From contig SHMW01000035.1 in assembly GCA_008080735.1 (NCBI GenBank), forward strand, positions 1 through 38,472: a stretch of 38,472 nucleotides of DNA, given 5' to 3'. Of this stretch, positions 1-8,631 are shown one piece after another (position 1 is the first letter of the stretch; each line of letters begins with the position of its first letter). The translations under genes were made by a program, and so were the position numbers. Below the pieces are notes generated by a model. That model did not search any database and had not been told where the DNA came from. It was given only the letters and a program-made list of their open reading frames with translations. This DNA comes from Promethearchaeota archaeon (GTDB taxonomy: Archaea > Asgardarchaeota > Lokiarchaeia > Sigyniarchaeales > SOKP01).

Positions 1-1185
1 TCTCGGCGACGGACTTTACGCCCGCCAACCCGTTTCCCAGAGTCTATAGCGCCAGCAGCTTCGGAGTTTAAGAGAGGGGTGAAGGATCTCTCCTCCAGAC
101 ACCTCAGTTAGTGCTCTACGCCACTGGCCACCTCGTCTGAGACTTGGCTGAGACCAACTTCGGAAGGAACCAGCTATTACCGATCTAGATTAGCCTTTTG
201 CTCCTATTCCCAGTTCATCCAAGCGAATTGTACGTCAGCACTGGTGCAGACCTCCATCGTCCTTTCGAACGACTTCATCTTAACCAGGAATAGATCGACC
301 GGCTTCGGGTCTTGCAGCAGCGACTTTAGGCCCTTTAAGACCGTTCCTCTGACCTAATTCCTTAGAAGATGTCACTAACCCTTTGCGGAAACGGCAAAAC
401 CGCACCGAAAGAATTAGGTCGATCTAATGTGATAACTAGGCTGCAGGAATATCGGTTTCCCTTTGCCTCCATGTTGGTAAACATTTAAGCTCGCCTCTAC
501 TGCAAACTCCCTGGCCAATGATTCCAGACTGATGAAGCGACGATAGTCCTCTCCAATATGATATCCCGTCACCAGGACTCATTCTCGGAGAATCTGTCCT
601 TCCACGCCGCTTCCCTACTAAACTATTTGGTTTCAAGCGCTTTTCACGGCCCTTCCGGGTTTCTTTTCATCTTTCGCTCACGCTACTACTACGCTATCGG
701 TCTTGGGACATGTTTAGATTTGCCAATGTGTATCTGGCATGTTCACACGAGAAAACTATCCCGCATTACTCGGGGACACTCGAAGCAACCTTCCAATTTA
801 CAGTTACGCGGCTATCACGCTCTATGGCTCCGCTTTCCAGGGGTATTCACTTTCAATGGTTAGGTCGTACGAGGCCCACACACCACATTTCCACTAGATT
901 TCTCTAGGGATTCGGTTTGATCTGTTCCGCTTTCGCTCGCCGTTACTCACGGAATCACTCTTGTTTTCTCTTCCTCCCGATACTAAAATGTTTTACTTCT
1001 CGGGGTTCCCCTTCTCACAGGAGAATCTCGCGGATTATTGAGCCGCGAGTGGATGTCCTATTGAAGAATCTCGGGGTCAACGTCTACGTGCGACTAACCC
1101 GAGCTTATCGCAGCTTGTCACGCTCTTCATCGGTGCCCAAGCCTAGATATCCACCAAATAGTGAAGGCGTATTGGCAACTACTCA
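1..1185 (-). rRNA. 23S ribosomal RNA, 5' part (partial)
   Basis: Read on the minus strand, bases about 1085-1165 give the conserved start of large-subunit rRNA: a GGTGGAT element, then CACCGATGAAG and AAGCTGCGATAAGC. The gene therefore starts near 1185 and runs leftwards out of the window, so only the first ~1.2 kb of an expected ~3 kb is present. The mature 5' end is placed by comparison with remembered archaeal 23S ends and may be off by ~10 bases. Composition is much richer in G+C than the surrounding DNA, as expected for rRNA in an AT-rich genome. No 16S gene lies upstream. All short reading frames inside this interval are chance frames. Confidence 0.96.
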
Positions 1186-1867
1186 GGGAAAGGTTCAGAG
1201 AGCTCACATATAGGGTGTCGTGTATGAGATACTACGATCTCAAGACAATTAAAAATTTGAGACGATTTCAAGAAGACTTATTCCATGTTTATTTTACATA
1301 AATAATATGAAATATTATCTTTTTGGGGTGTGTTCCTATGAGCATGATTCTTCTCACGCTTGGCACGGTATCCTTAAGCTAACCAAGGATAAGAGATTAT
1401 TTTGATCGTATGGTCGCGTAAGCACCTATTTCCTGTCGCATCGAAAATACCAATGGACTTCCATAGGGCCATGCCAGTTATCGGTGATGTTTCATCAATA
1501 GATGAACCATGGAACCATCCAATAACTTGCGATGAATGTAATAGAAGTTTTTTTACGCAAACTTTCATCCATCGACAAATATTTTAAGTAATTCAGATAT
1601 TAAAAGCTTTATGGTTTGAAAACCAAAAACTTTAATAGGGAAGATAGCGACACAAACAATTAATTGTTTAATAATTTGTTCATTGCTTTTATGGTTTGGA
1701 GTTAAGATTGGGATCAGAAATGAAAAACACCTTTTTTCATGGGACTTATTTTCGGACTATCTATAATTTTTTTATGGGGTAAACTAAATTTGCTCTTCTA
1801 ATTTGAAAAAAAATCTTTTTTTGGTAATATATCTTATAGTGAATAAGCAGTTAATAAACTAAAGAAA
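1186..1867. other. Gene-free interval upstream of 23S rRNA with structured patch
   Basis: No convincing protein gene is seen here. Bases 1186-1330 and 1590-1867 are very AT-rich and should hold the 23S promoter (minus strand) and the promoter of the DUF72 gene (plus strand). Bases about 1325-1577 are clearly richer in G+C and contain hairpins: ATCCTT/AAGGAT at 1371-1391, TTCATC-AATA-GATGAA at about 1489-1505, and around the latter an AGTTAT.GG / CC.ATAACT stem near 1476-1527. This could be the transcribed 23S leader or a separate small RNA. A 61-codon plus-strand frame (1402-1587) has no recognisable ribosome binding site or complete domain. Confidence 0.5.
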
Positions 1868-2734
1868 ATGTCGAAGAGAACATATATTGGGTGTTCGGGC
1901 TGGAGTTATGAGGATTGGGTCGGACGGTTTTATCCTAAAAGCTTAGAGAGTAAAGATTTTCTCAATTATTATTCTAAAATTTTCTATACGAATGAGATTA
2001 ATACGACCTTTTACAACATTCCTTCGAAGTGGATAGTGGAGAGTTGGGCGACGCGCACTCCTGATGATTTTGTATTTACGGCAAAAATTCCCCGTGTGAT
2101 CACACATGAGAATAAGTTAGATTTGTCAGACTGCTACCATCATTTAGAGGTCTTTTTGAAAGTGATGGAGCCTTTAATTCAATCGGGAAAATTACTGGCA
2201 CTCCTCATTCAGTTGCCCCCCTCATTTAATAAAGACGAGCATTATGATAACTTAAAAGAGTTCATAGATGAATGGCCGATGGATTATCGGGATGCGCCAT
2301 ATAAATTAGCCGTAGAATTCAGAAATAAATCGTGGATGGAAAAGGAAACATTTGCATATTTGAGGAAAAATGCTCTAACCTATTGTGCAGTAATAGAACC
2401 AACTCTCCCTCCCAGAATGGATGTAACCAATCAAGAGTTTGCCTATATTAGATTTCACGGTTTTGGGGAGAAAATTTGGTTTGATTATCTATTTAGCGAT
2501 CAGGAAATCGATAAGTACACCGAGATGGTGAAAGTTGTTATTGATTCTGCTAAAGTCGTGGGGATATATTTCAATAATCATTTTTCCGGATATGCCCCTA
2601 AGAATTCATTAATGATGATGGATAAACTAAATATACAACCGAGAAATAATCCCGAAGAGATTGACATTTTAGAGGTCAAAAAAGATTCGGGAACGGTCTC
2701 AAAAGGTCAGACAAGTTTAGATAAATTTTTCTAA
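1868..2734 (+). CDS. DUF72 (YecE-like) family protein
   Basis: The 288-residue protein has the DUF72 signature at its N-terminus (IGCSGWSYEDWVGRFYP, residues 7-23), followed by the internal AVEFRNKSW and YIRFHG motifs typical of the family. The length is usual for DUF72. The family is predicted to have a TIM-barrel-like fold; its biochemical role is not established, and some members sit near DNA repair or Fe-S genes. It is followed 34 bases later by panE on the same strand, so the two may be co-transcribed. The start is the first ATG of the frame; no strong ribosome binding site is visible, and a short-leader transcript is possible. Confidence 0.9.
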   Translation: MSKRTYIGCSGWSYEDWVGRFYPKSLESKDFLNYYSKIFYTNEINTTFYNIPSKWIVESWATRTPDDFVFTAKIPRVITHENKLDLSDCYHHLEVFLKVMEPLIQSGKLLALLIQLPPSFNKDEHYDNLKEFIDEWPMDYRDAPYKLAVEFRNKSWMEKETFAYLRKNALTYCAVIEPTLPPRMDVTNQEFAYIRFHGFGEKIWFDYLFSDQEIDKYTEMVKVVIDSAKVVGIYFNNHFSGYAPKNSLMMMDKLNIQPRNNPEEIDILEVKKDSGTVSKGQTSLDKFF

Positions 2735-2768
2735 AATAAAATTGTATAATTGAGGAAGAAGGCTACAT

Positions 2769-3758
2769 ATGAACAAAAGTATCATTAAAATCGCATTCAT
2801 CGGGGCGGGTTCGATTGGAAGTTTATTTGGGGGTTATTTAGCGAACATTTCTTCAGAAAAGTATGAAATCGAGATGAATTTTTTTGGTAGAAAAGCGCAT
2901 ATAATGGCGATAAACGAAAATGGTTTGATATTGGAAAAAGGATCAGAAGAAATACTTATTGAAAGTATCAATGGATATACCGATATTCACGATTATTTGA
3001 ATCATAATCCGGAGAGTCGTTTGAAATTTGTTTTTCTTACAACAAAAGCTTATGATATTGATGAGGCATTGGTCGAATATAAGGGTTTAATTAAAAAGAT
3101 GGATTGGATAGTTATTCTTCAAAATGGAATAGGGAATGAAGATATTGTTAAACATTATGTTCCTAAAAATAAAATTATTCGCGCAATTACGTCTAATGGG
3201 GCTTTAATTCGCCAACCAGGAAAAGTGAAGCATACAGGACTCGGTTTCACGAGAATAGGATTTCCTTTTAAGGACGATATTCCAGAAGAAGAGAAAGAAG
3301 GTGCCATTGCAGATTTGGGCTTGTGTGCAGAATTAATGTCAAGGGCGGGGATTAAAACGGAGATTGTCAATGATATCATTGGGAATTGCTGGGAAAAGAT
3401 CTTCGTAAATATAGGAATTAACGCATTTGGTGCTTTAACTCGCCTTAAAAATGGGGAATTAATTAATAGTGAGAAACTAAGAAATCTGATTCGAGATGCT
3501 ATAGAAGAAGCATTAAAAATTGCTCGGCAGAGAAATATTAATTTAAGTAAGAAAAATTACATTGATGTGTGTTTTGATGTTGCCCGAAACACTAAAGATA
3601 ATCTCAATTCAATGTTGCAAGATATTATCAAAGGGAAGAAGACGGAGATCGATTTTATTAATGGAAGAATAGTTACATATAGCGAAGATGAAGATCAAGT
3701 ACCAATAAATCGGACAATCACATATTTAATAAAAGGTCTTGAAAACTCTGAACTATAA
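2769..3758 (+). CDS. panE: 2-dehydropantoate 2-reductase (ketopantoate reductase)
   Basis: This 329-residue protein belongs to the ApbA/PanE family, which reduces ketopantoate to pantoate with NAD(P)H in coenzyme A synthesis. The N-terminal Rossmann dinucleotide motif GAGSIG is at residues 12-17, ILQNGIGNED follows near residue 117, and the C-terminal helical domain carries WEKIFVNIGINAFGALT with the family's catalytic Lys and the spaced Asn residues. A purine-rich GAGGAAGAAGG stretch lies about 8 bases before the ATG. The gene ends 4 bases before the convergent acetyltransferase gene. The later CoA-pathway steps are encoded elsewhere in the window (pantoate kinase at 30367, phosphopantothenate synthetase at 4389). 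Confidence 0.93.
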   Translation: MNKSIIKIAFIGAGSIGSLFGGYLANISSEKYEIEMNFFGRKAHIMAINENGLILEKGSEEILIESINGYTDIHDYLNHNPESRLKFVFLTTKAYDIDEALVEYKGLIKKMDWIVILQNGIGNEDIVKHYVPKNKIIRAITSNGALIRQPGKVKHTGLGFTRIGFPFKDDIPEEEKEGAIADLGLCAELMSRAGIKTEIVNDIIGNCWEKIFVNIGINAFGALTRLKNGELINSEKLRNLIRDAIEEALKIARQRNINLSKKNYIDVCFDVARNTKDNLNSMLQDIIKGKKTEIDFINGRIVTYSEDEDQVPINRTITYLIKGLENSEL

Positions 3759-3762
3759 ACAG

Positions 3763-4299
3763 TTATATTTTTGTTTTGCGTACCATATAATAGGCATTTT
3801 CGCCATCCCTATAATACGCCTTCTTAATTGTCTGAATTTTATACCCTAAACGCTTGTAAAGATTAATTGCGGGGTAATTCGAGACACGAACTTCTAAAAC
3901 ATATTCGGAGATATCTTGTTTCTTAATTTCGGGCATACTTTTCTTAAGAAGTGCGGTGGCAATACCTTTTCTACGCCATGCCTCTGAAACTGCGATACTG
4001 ACTAGATGGCCTTTATTGACTAATTTCAAGCTATTTATCGATGGAGTACGCTCTATTCTCCACATTACATACCCGATTATTTTCTCGAGGTTGTCTCGTT
4101 CGCATGCAACTAAAAAAGAATCGGAATAATTATCCAAAATGCTTTTGTAGAAAAAATAGGGATAATCTTCGGGGAGTTCTCTTTCATTTACTTCAATGAC
4201 CCCCTCCAAATCATCTGTAGTACATCTTCTGATGATATAGTCCTTTTTTTTGGTGTGTATACCAAAAAAGTTGGATTTTGATTCTTTTTCAGTTCCCAT
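3763..4299 (-). CDS. Protein N-terminal acetyltransferase (Ard1/RimI-like)
   Basis: The 178-residue protein is a GNAT-fold acetyltransferase of the archaeal Ard1 type, which acetylates protein N-termini using acetyl-CoA. The acetyl-CoA loop is RRKGIA at residues 109-114, preceded by strand VSIAVSEAW. The C-terminal block LEVRVSNYPAINLYKRLGY followed by YYRDGENAYYM is the hallmark of RimI/Ard1 enzymes. About 20 residues at the N-terminus precede the GNAT core (which begins near YIIRRCTTDD), slightly longer than usual, so a later start cannot be excluded. It lies tail-to-tail with panE; the upstream phosphopantothenate synthetase gene runs the same way but ends 89 bases away. Confidence 0.9.
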   Translation of the reverse strand: MGTEKESKSNFFGIHTKKKDYIIRRCTTDDLEGVIEVNERELPEDYPYFFYKSILDNYSDSFLVACERDNLEKIIGYVMWRIERTPSINSLKLVNKGHLVSIAVSEAWRRKGIATALLKKSMPEIKKQDISEYVLEVRVSNYPAINLYKRLGYKIQTIKKAYYRDGENAYYMVRKTKI

Positions 4300-4388
4300 C
4301 GTCAGTTTGCGATCGTTTAGTAATTAGTGTAATTATAATATATTAATGAAATAAAAACATTTATTCTTTTTTGAAATGTACTTAAGGT

Positions 4389-5192
4389 TCAAACATCTAA
4401 TCCCTTGAATGCCTCTATTTTTTGTTCTTCGATATAGGAAATTATCAAATCTAAGGAAGCTTGGATGTTTTTAACATTATCGAAATTAGCGATTATTGAT
4501 TTTAATTCATCTCTGGGAAATTTTTTAAATTTTTGGGTAATTTTAATCATGAGGGGCACAGCGCGAATAATGTTATCAACAATCGTAATATCGGCCCATA
4601 GAGCGGTCCTACTTATTGGATTTAAATCTACGGTGATAATTTTTTTTCCATTTTTCTTGAGAGCTTCCGTTCTATCTCCATCCTCTAGTGGTACAAACAC
4701 TATATCTGCTTTTTTAATCCCCCGAGGATCTACTAATCGTCTATTACTCGATAATTCTTCAATTTCAACCATCTCGCTTTCATTTATACCAAGTAAGTTT
4801 TGTGCTCCTGCCTGTCGTAAAACCTTTTCTATCGCTTCAATTCGCCCCTCTTTCCTATAAAACAAATTAATTTCTAAAGGAGCAGAAATAACTTGAGAAA
4901 ATTTTACTAATTCTTCTGGTATAAGAGCAGCCACGTTTCCATTTACACTAATAACGGGATGGTCTGCCAAAAGAAATGCGGCGATTGCTGCTTCTATTGC
5001 TTTCTTCGCAGTTTCCGTAGTTCTTTCTCCAATAATATAATCGAAAGCTTCCCCTCTCCCATGTGCAATTAATCCCGCTTCAGCGACAATTAAATTTTTC
5101 ATCCCTTCGATAATTTTGTGACGATATGTCAAACTTTTATAACGTGGATGATCCATGGGAATAGAATGGCTTTTTTCTTTCTGGTTCGTCAT
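4389..5192 (-). CDS. 4-phosphopantoate--beta-alanine ligase (phosphopantothenate synthetase)
   Basis: The 267-residue protein matches the archaeal phosphopantothenate synthetase family (formerly DUF137), which condenses 4-phosphopantoate with beta-alanine using ATP in coenzyme A synthesis. Recognisable blocks are IPMDHPRYKSLTYRHKI at the N-terminus, GLIAHGRGEAFDYIIGE, then ISVNGNVAALIPEE, and the C-terminal DLNPISRTALWADITIVDNI with RAVP following. The length is typical. Its partner enzyme, pantoate kinase, is 25 kb away at 30367 rather than adjacent, so the archaeal CoA route is complete for these two steps but not clustered. The gene is divergent from aRF1 at 5287 with a 94-base AT-rich intergenic space holding both promoters. 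Confidence 0.95.
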   Translation of the reverse strand: MTNQKEKSHSIPMDHPRYKSLTYRHKIIEGMKNLIVAEAGLIAHGRGEAFDYIIGERTTETAKKAIEAAIAAFLLADHPVISVNGNVAALIPEELVKFSQVISAPLEINLFYRKEGRIEAIEKVLRQAGAQNLLGINESEMVEIEELSSNRRLVDPRGIKKADIVFVPLEDGDRTEALKKNGKKIITVDLNPISRTALWADITIVDNIIRAVPLMIKITQKFKKFPRDELKSIIANFDNVKNIQASLDLIISYIEEQKIEAFKGLDV

Positions 5193-5286
5193 TAATAGCT
5201 AATTCCTATCATTTTTTACGTTATATTTATGAGATATATACGAAAAACTATTAATTTTTGGATAATTATAAAATTTGTAGATTAAG

Positions 5287-6561
5287 ATGAGCCAACAAAG
5301 TGAAGAAAAAGGTGTGGATCTTAAGAGATATAGGACGAAAAAACTTATAGAAGACCTTAAAGATAAAAAAGGATTTCACACAGAATTGGTCAGTTTATAT
5401 ATTCCACCCGATAAGAAGTTGTCTGATGTTACTAATTATTTAAAAAATGAAGTAAGTGAAAGTCAGAATATCAAATCCAAATTAACCAGAAAGAATGTAC
5501 TTGACAGCATCTCCAGCTTACTTGGACAATTGCGAACTTTCAAGGAAATTCCTAAAAATGGACTGATTATGTTCTCTGGGGCAATACCTCAAAATGATAC
5601 TCCAGGAACGGAAAAAAACGAACTTTATATCGTAGAACCTCCGAATGTAGTTAATACGTTTCGCTATCATTGTGATAGTAAATTTTTGCTATGGCCCCTG
5701 GAAGATATGCTCCAAGAAAAAGCAACTTATGGTTTAATTGTAATTGGGCGTCAAGAATCGGCCGTAGGATATGTTAAGGGGAATAGAGTAGAGGTTGTAC
5801 GAGAATTCACCTCTGGAATACATAGCAAACATCGCGCAGGTGGGCAGTCTCAAAGACGATTTGAACGATTAATTGAGGAAGGAGAGAAGCGTTTTTATCG
5901 CAGAATTTCCGATGAGATCAACAAAATATTCTTAGATATGGAAGAGCTCCGAGGCATTTTTATAGGGGGCCCTGGACCCTCCAAAGAGAAGTTCGTGAGA
6001 GATGAAAGTTTGGATTATCGATTGCAAGAAAAGATTATGGACGTTGTGGATTTAGGCTATGGTGGTTCTGAAGGAATCCGAGCACTATTAGAGCGCGTAA
6101 AAGATAATATTGAAGACATTAAATATATTCACGAAAAAAAGGTTATGCAGAAATTTATGAGCGAAATAACGAGCGATTCTGGGTTAGCCACCTATGGGAT
6201 TAAAGAAGTGGAAAAAGGATTAAATTATGGTGCTGTTGACATGCTGATTATCTCTGAAGAGTTGGACAAATATCGTGCAAAATTGGAGTGCTCAAATTGT
6301 GGTTATACCGAACATCGAATCATAAAAGAGGAAGAATTTGAAGATACAGAAACAATAATTCAAGATGAAGTCTGTCCGAAATGTAGCTCCAATACTTTTG
6401 GGTTAGTCGACCATAAATCATTGGTAGAAGCATTTGGAGAAATGGCAGAGAGCACCGGCGCCGATATAGAAATCATCTCTAAAGAGACAGAAGAAGGAGA
6501 AACATTATATAGCACTTTTGGGGGAGTCGTCGCTCTATTACGTTATAAATTCTCCTATTAA
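5287..6561 (+). CDS. prf1: Peptide chain release factor aRF1
   Basis: This 424-residue protein is the archaeal/eukaryotic class I release factor, which reads all three stop codons and triggers peptide release. The stop-codon recognition loop NIKS is at residues 61-64, with YHCDSKF near residue 127 matching the second recognition motif. The peptidyl-transferase motif GGQ is at residues 185-187 in AGGQSQRRFERL. The C-terminal domain has a zinc ribbon with CSNCGY and CPKC pairs. Length and domain order are standard. No selective domain loss is seen. The Get3 gene follows 89 bases downstream on the same strand. Confidence 0.97.
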   Translation: MSQQSEEKGVDLKRYRTKKLIEDLKDKKGFHTELVSLYIPPDKKLSDVTNYLKNEVSESQNIKSKLTRKNVLDSISSLLGQLRTFKEIPKNGLIMFSGAIPQNDTPGTEKNELYIVEPPNVVNTFRYHCDSKFLLWPLEDMLQEKATYGLIVIGRQESAVGYVKGNRVEVVREFTSGIHSKHRAGGQSQRRFERLIEEGEKRFYRRISDEINKIFLDMEELRGIFIGGPGPSKEKFVRDESLDYRLQEKIMDVVDLGYGGSEGIRALLERVKDNIEDIKYIHEKKVMQKFMSEITSDSGLATYGIKEVEKGLNYGAVDMLIISEELDKYRAKLECSNCGYTEHRIIKEEEFEDTETIIQDEVCPKCSSNTFGLVDHKSLVEAFGEMAESTGADIEIISKETEEGETLYSTFGGVVALLRYKFSY

Positions 6562-6650
6562 AGATTGAAAAAGTAAAGTTTACGCTAAATATCATAAGTT
6601 TATAAAACTATTTAATGAAGTAAAATAAAAGATCATAAAATCAATTAATT

Positions 6651-7634
6651 ATGGAATTAAGAGAGATTCTTTTAAATCGAAAAATGGTCATGTTCGGAGG
6701 AAAAGGAGGTGTCGGCAAGACGAGTTGCGCAACAAGCTCTGCGATTTGGGCGGCCGAGCATGGTAGGAAAACACTAATAATCAGTACAGATCCCGCACAT
6801 TCACTTGGAGATAGTTTAGATATAGAGTTGCCCCCAGGAGACCCTACACCTATAGAAGGGGTGGAAAATTTGACCGCTTTAGAAATTAATCCGAAAGCGA
6901 ATATGTCTGAATTTGAGGGAATGACCAACATTAATCCAATAGAAGAGATGGGCTTACCGGGAATGGGGGATATGGGAATGTTTGGAGATTTACAGGAGCT
7001 TTCTACTATGAATCCTCCCGGCATTGATGAAGCTTTAGCATTTGCCAAGGTCTTAGAGTTTATAGAAACAGATCATGAGTACGAGTTAATCATTTTTGAT
7101 ACCGCACCAACGGGTCATACTTTAAGATTTTTAGGGCTTCCCGAAACCTTATCTGGATGGATTGGGAAATTACTCAAATTGCGACTTAAAGTGGGAAAGA
7201 TTTTTGGTTCGATAAAAACCTTCTTTACCCGGGGGGAAGAAAAAGAAGATGATAATTCCCTTGAACTTTTGGAAAAGTTAAATGAGTCTATTAAGAGAGC
7301 TCGGGAAGATTTGACAAATCCCAATGTAAATTCTTTTGTTATTGTAATGATTCCCGAAGAAATGGCGATTGCAGAAACGGGTCGTTTAAATAATCAACTA
7401 GTTAAATATCAAATTCCCTCCTCGAATATAATTGTGAATCAATTATTTCCCGATACTCAAGAGCTATGTGATTTTTGTCAAAGCAGGAGAAGTATGCAGC
7501 AGAAACATTTAGAAAGAGTAAAGAAAATATTTGGAGAAAATATGAATAAAAACATAATCGAGGTTCCTCTCTTTAAAGAAGAAATCAGAGGAAATTCAAT
7601 GCTAAAAAAAATGGCGGAACAATTGATAAACTAG
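6651..7634 (+). CDS. Get3/ArsA-type tail-anchored protein targeting ATPase
   Basis: The 327-residue protein is a SIMIBI ATPase. Its deviant Walker A GGKGGVGKTS is at residues 16-25, followed by the switch I block STDPAHSLGD and switch II DTAPTGHTLRF. It carries a CDFC pair followed by QSRRSMQQKHL near residues 275-290. This CxxC is the intersubunit zinc site of Get3-type chaperones, which deliver C-terminally anchored membrane proteins, and argues against a purely arsenite-exporting ArsA. The length fits a single-copy (homodimeric) Get3 rather than the tandem bacterial ArsA. The Met/Gly-rich stretch at residues 95-125 probably lies in the client-binding helical subdomain. The gene is tail-to-tail with the tRNA thiolase (7-base gap). 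Confidence 0.9.
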   Translation: MELREILLNRKMVMFGGKGGVGKTSCATSSAIWAAEHGRKTLIISTDPAHSLGDSLDIELPPGDPTPIEGVENLTALEINPKANMSEFEGMTNINPIEEMGLPGMGDMGMFGDLQELSTMNPPGIDEALAFAKVLEFIETDHEYELIIFDTAPTGHTLRFLGLPETLSGWIGKLLKLRLKVGKIFGSIKTFFTRGEEKEDDNSLELLEKLNESIKRAREDLTNPNVNSFVIVMIPEEMAIAETGRLNNQLVKYQIPSSNIIVNQLFPDTQELCDFCQSRRSMQQKHLERVKKIFGENMNKNIIEVPLFKEEIRGNSMLKKMAEQLIN

Positions 7635-7641
7635 TATCTTT

Positions 7642-8625
7642 TTACTTTATTTCTTGTACTAATTGACAATAGCTACAGATATCATAATTCGATGTGGGAT
7701 ATCCGCATAGAGAGCAAAAATTTGGATTGATATCTTTATATTCTTTTCTCAGAATCTCAGAAAGCTCAATAAATCCATTAAAAAGGTTAAACTCTGTCTC
7801 GGGACTAGTTTCTTTTAAATTAACGATAAAATTTAACACCTTTTTTCTTAATATGGGAAATTGTTTTCTGTACGGACATTTATCAGAATAGTAATCCAAT
7901 TTCTTCGATTTTATATATATTGAGATTTCCTCCTCGGGAAGTTTCATTAACGGACGTATTTTTTTTAGATAATATGTATTCGACTTTACAGACTCATCAA
8001 ATGGTGATTGTTGCGCAATTAAAGGAAATCTTTTAAATAAGATATTCATAAGAAATGTTTCGGCAATATCAGTTAGGTTATGGCCCAATGCTAAGACTGT
8101 CCCTCCTAATTCGATGGCAATATCATTTAATAATCTACGTCGGATAAGAGCGCAGTAATTGCACGGATATCTAAAATCTATATCGCTTTTCTTGAGGTTT
8201 AATAATTCATCAAGTGTTTTCCCAACTTTTTCCTTAAATGAATGGATTTCATGTCTAATACCAAATCTTTGGCAAAATTTGCGTGCTGATTTTATGCTCT
8301 GAGTTCTGTACCCATTTATGCCCTCATCAATAGAAAGTGCGATGAGGGGTTTGGCATCATATACTTTTTTTTGTATTTTCATAAGATTATATAGCAGAAC
8401 AATAGAATCTTTTCCCCCAGAGAGTCCAACAATAATCTTATCATCTGGTGAGAGCATATTATATTTCGAGACGGTCTTATTAATGATGCGTTCGATACTT
8501 TTCGTGAGGCACCTTGAGCAGAAAGATTGTCCTGCGTGTGGCCTATAATAGACAGAAGTATTTTTCCCACATTGATCGCATGTTCCTACTTCAAACATAT
8601 CGAGATCCTTGATCTGTTCATTCAT
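7642..8625 (-). CDS. tRNA 2-thiouridine synthetase, TtuA/Ncs6 family
   Basis: The 327-residue protein is a PP-loop ATPase that activates tRNA uridine for sulfur transfer. The PP-loop SGGKDS is at residues 69-74. An N-terminal zinc finger (C16, C19, C36, C39) and a C-terminal one (CSLCGY and CSYC) flank the core, as in TtuA/Ncs6. CNYCALIRRRLLN supplies the internal CxxC that, with a later Cys in CPYRKQFPILR, ligates an Fe-S cluster in this family; LALGHNLTDIAETFLMN is also diagnostic. The substrate could be U54 (TtuA) or the wobble U34 (Ncs6); sequence alone does not settle it. It overlaps nothing and shares its strand with the upstream protease gene 6 bases away. Confidence 0.92.
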   Translation of the reverse strand: MNEQIKDLDMFEVGTCDQCGKNTSVYYRPHAGQSFCSRCLTKSIERIINKTVSKYNMLSPDDKIIVGLSGGKDSIVLLYNLMKIQKKVYDAKPLIALSIDEGINGYRTQSIKSARKFCQRFGIRHEIHSFKEKVGKTLDELLNLKKSDIDFRYPCNYCALIRRRLLNDIAIELGGTVLALGHNLTDIAETFLMNILFKRFPLIAQQSPFDESVKSNTYYLKKIRPLMKLPEEEISIYIKSKKLDYYSDKCPYRKQFPILRKKVLNFIVNLKETSPETEFNLFNGFIELSEILRKEYKDINPNFCSLCGYPTSNYDICSYCQLVQEIK

Positions 8626-8631
8626 TTATTA

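Noticed and set aside
436..1213. Several short reading frames on both strands
   Set aside because: They lie inside the 23S rRNA gene and show no protein family features.
1325..1577. RNase P RNA on the minus strand
   Set aside because: A GGAAGUCC-like and an ACAG..GCUUA-like string occur, but they are only about 25 bases apart, far too close for the conserved ends of RNase P RNA.
1402..1587. 61-codon frame with CDECNRSF resembling half a zinc finger
   Set aside because: Only one Cys pair is present, the finger is incomplete, no ribosome binding site is seen, and the interval looks like structured RNA.
6641..7048. 135-codon minus-strand frame across the Get3 gene
   Set aside because: It is antisense to the well-supported Get3 coding region and has no family features.
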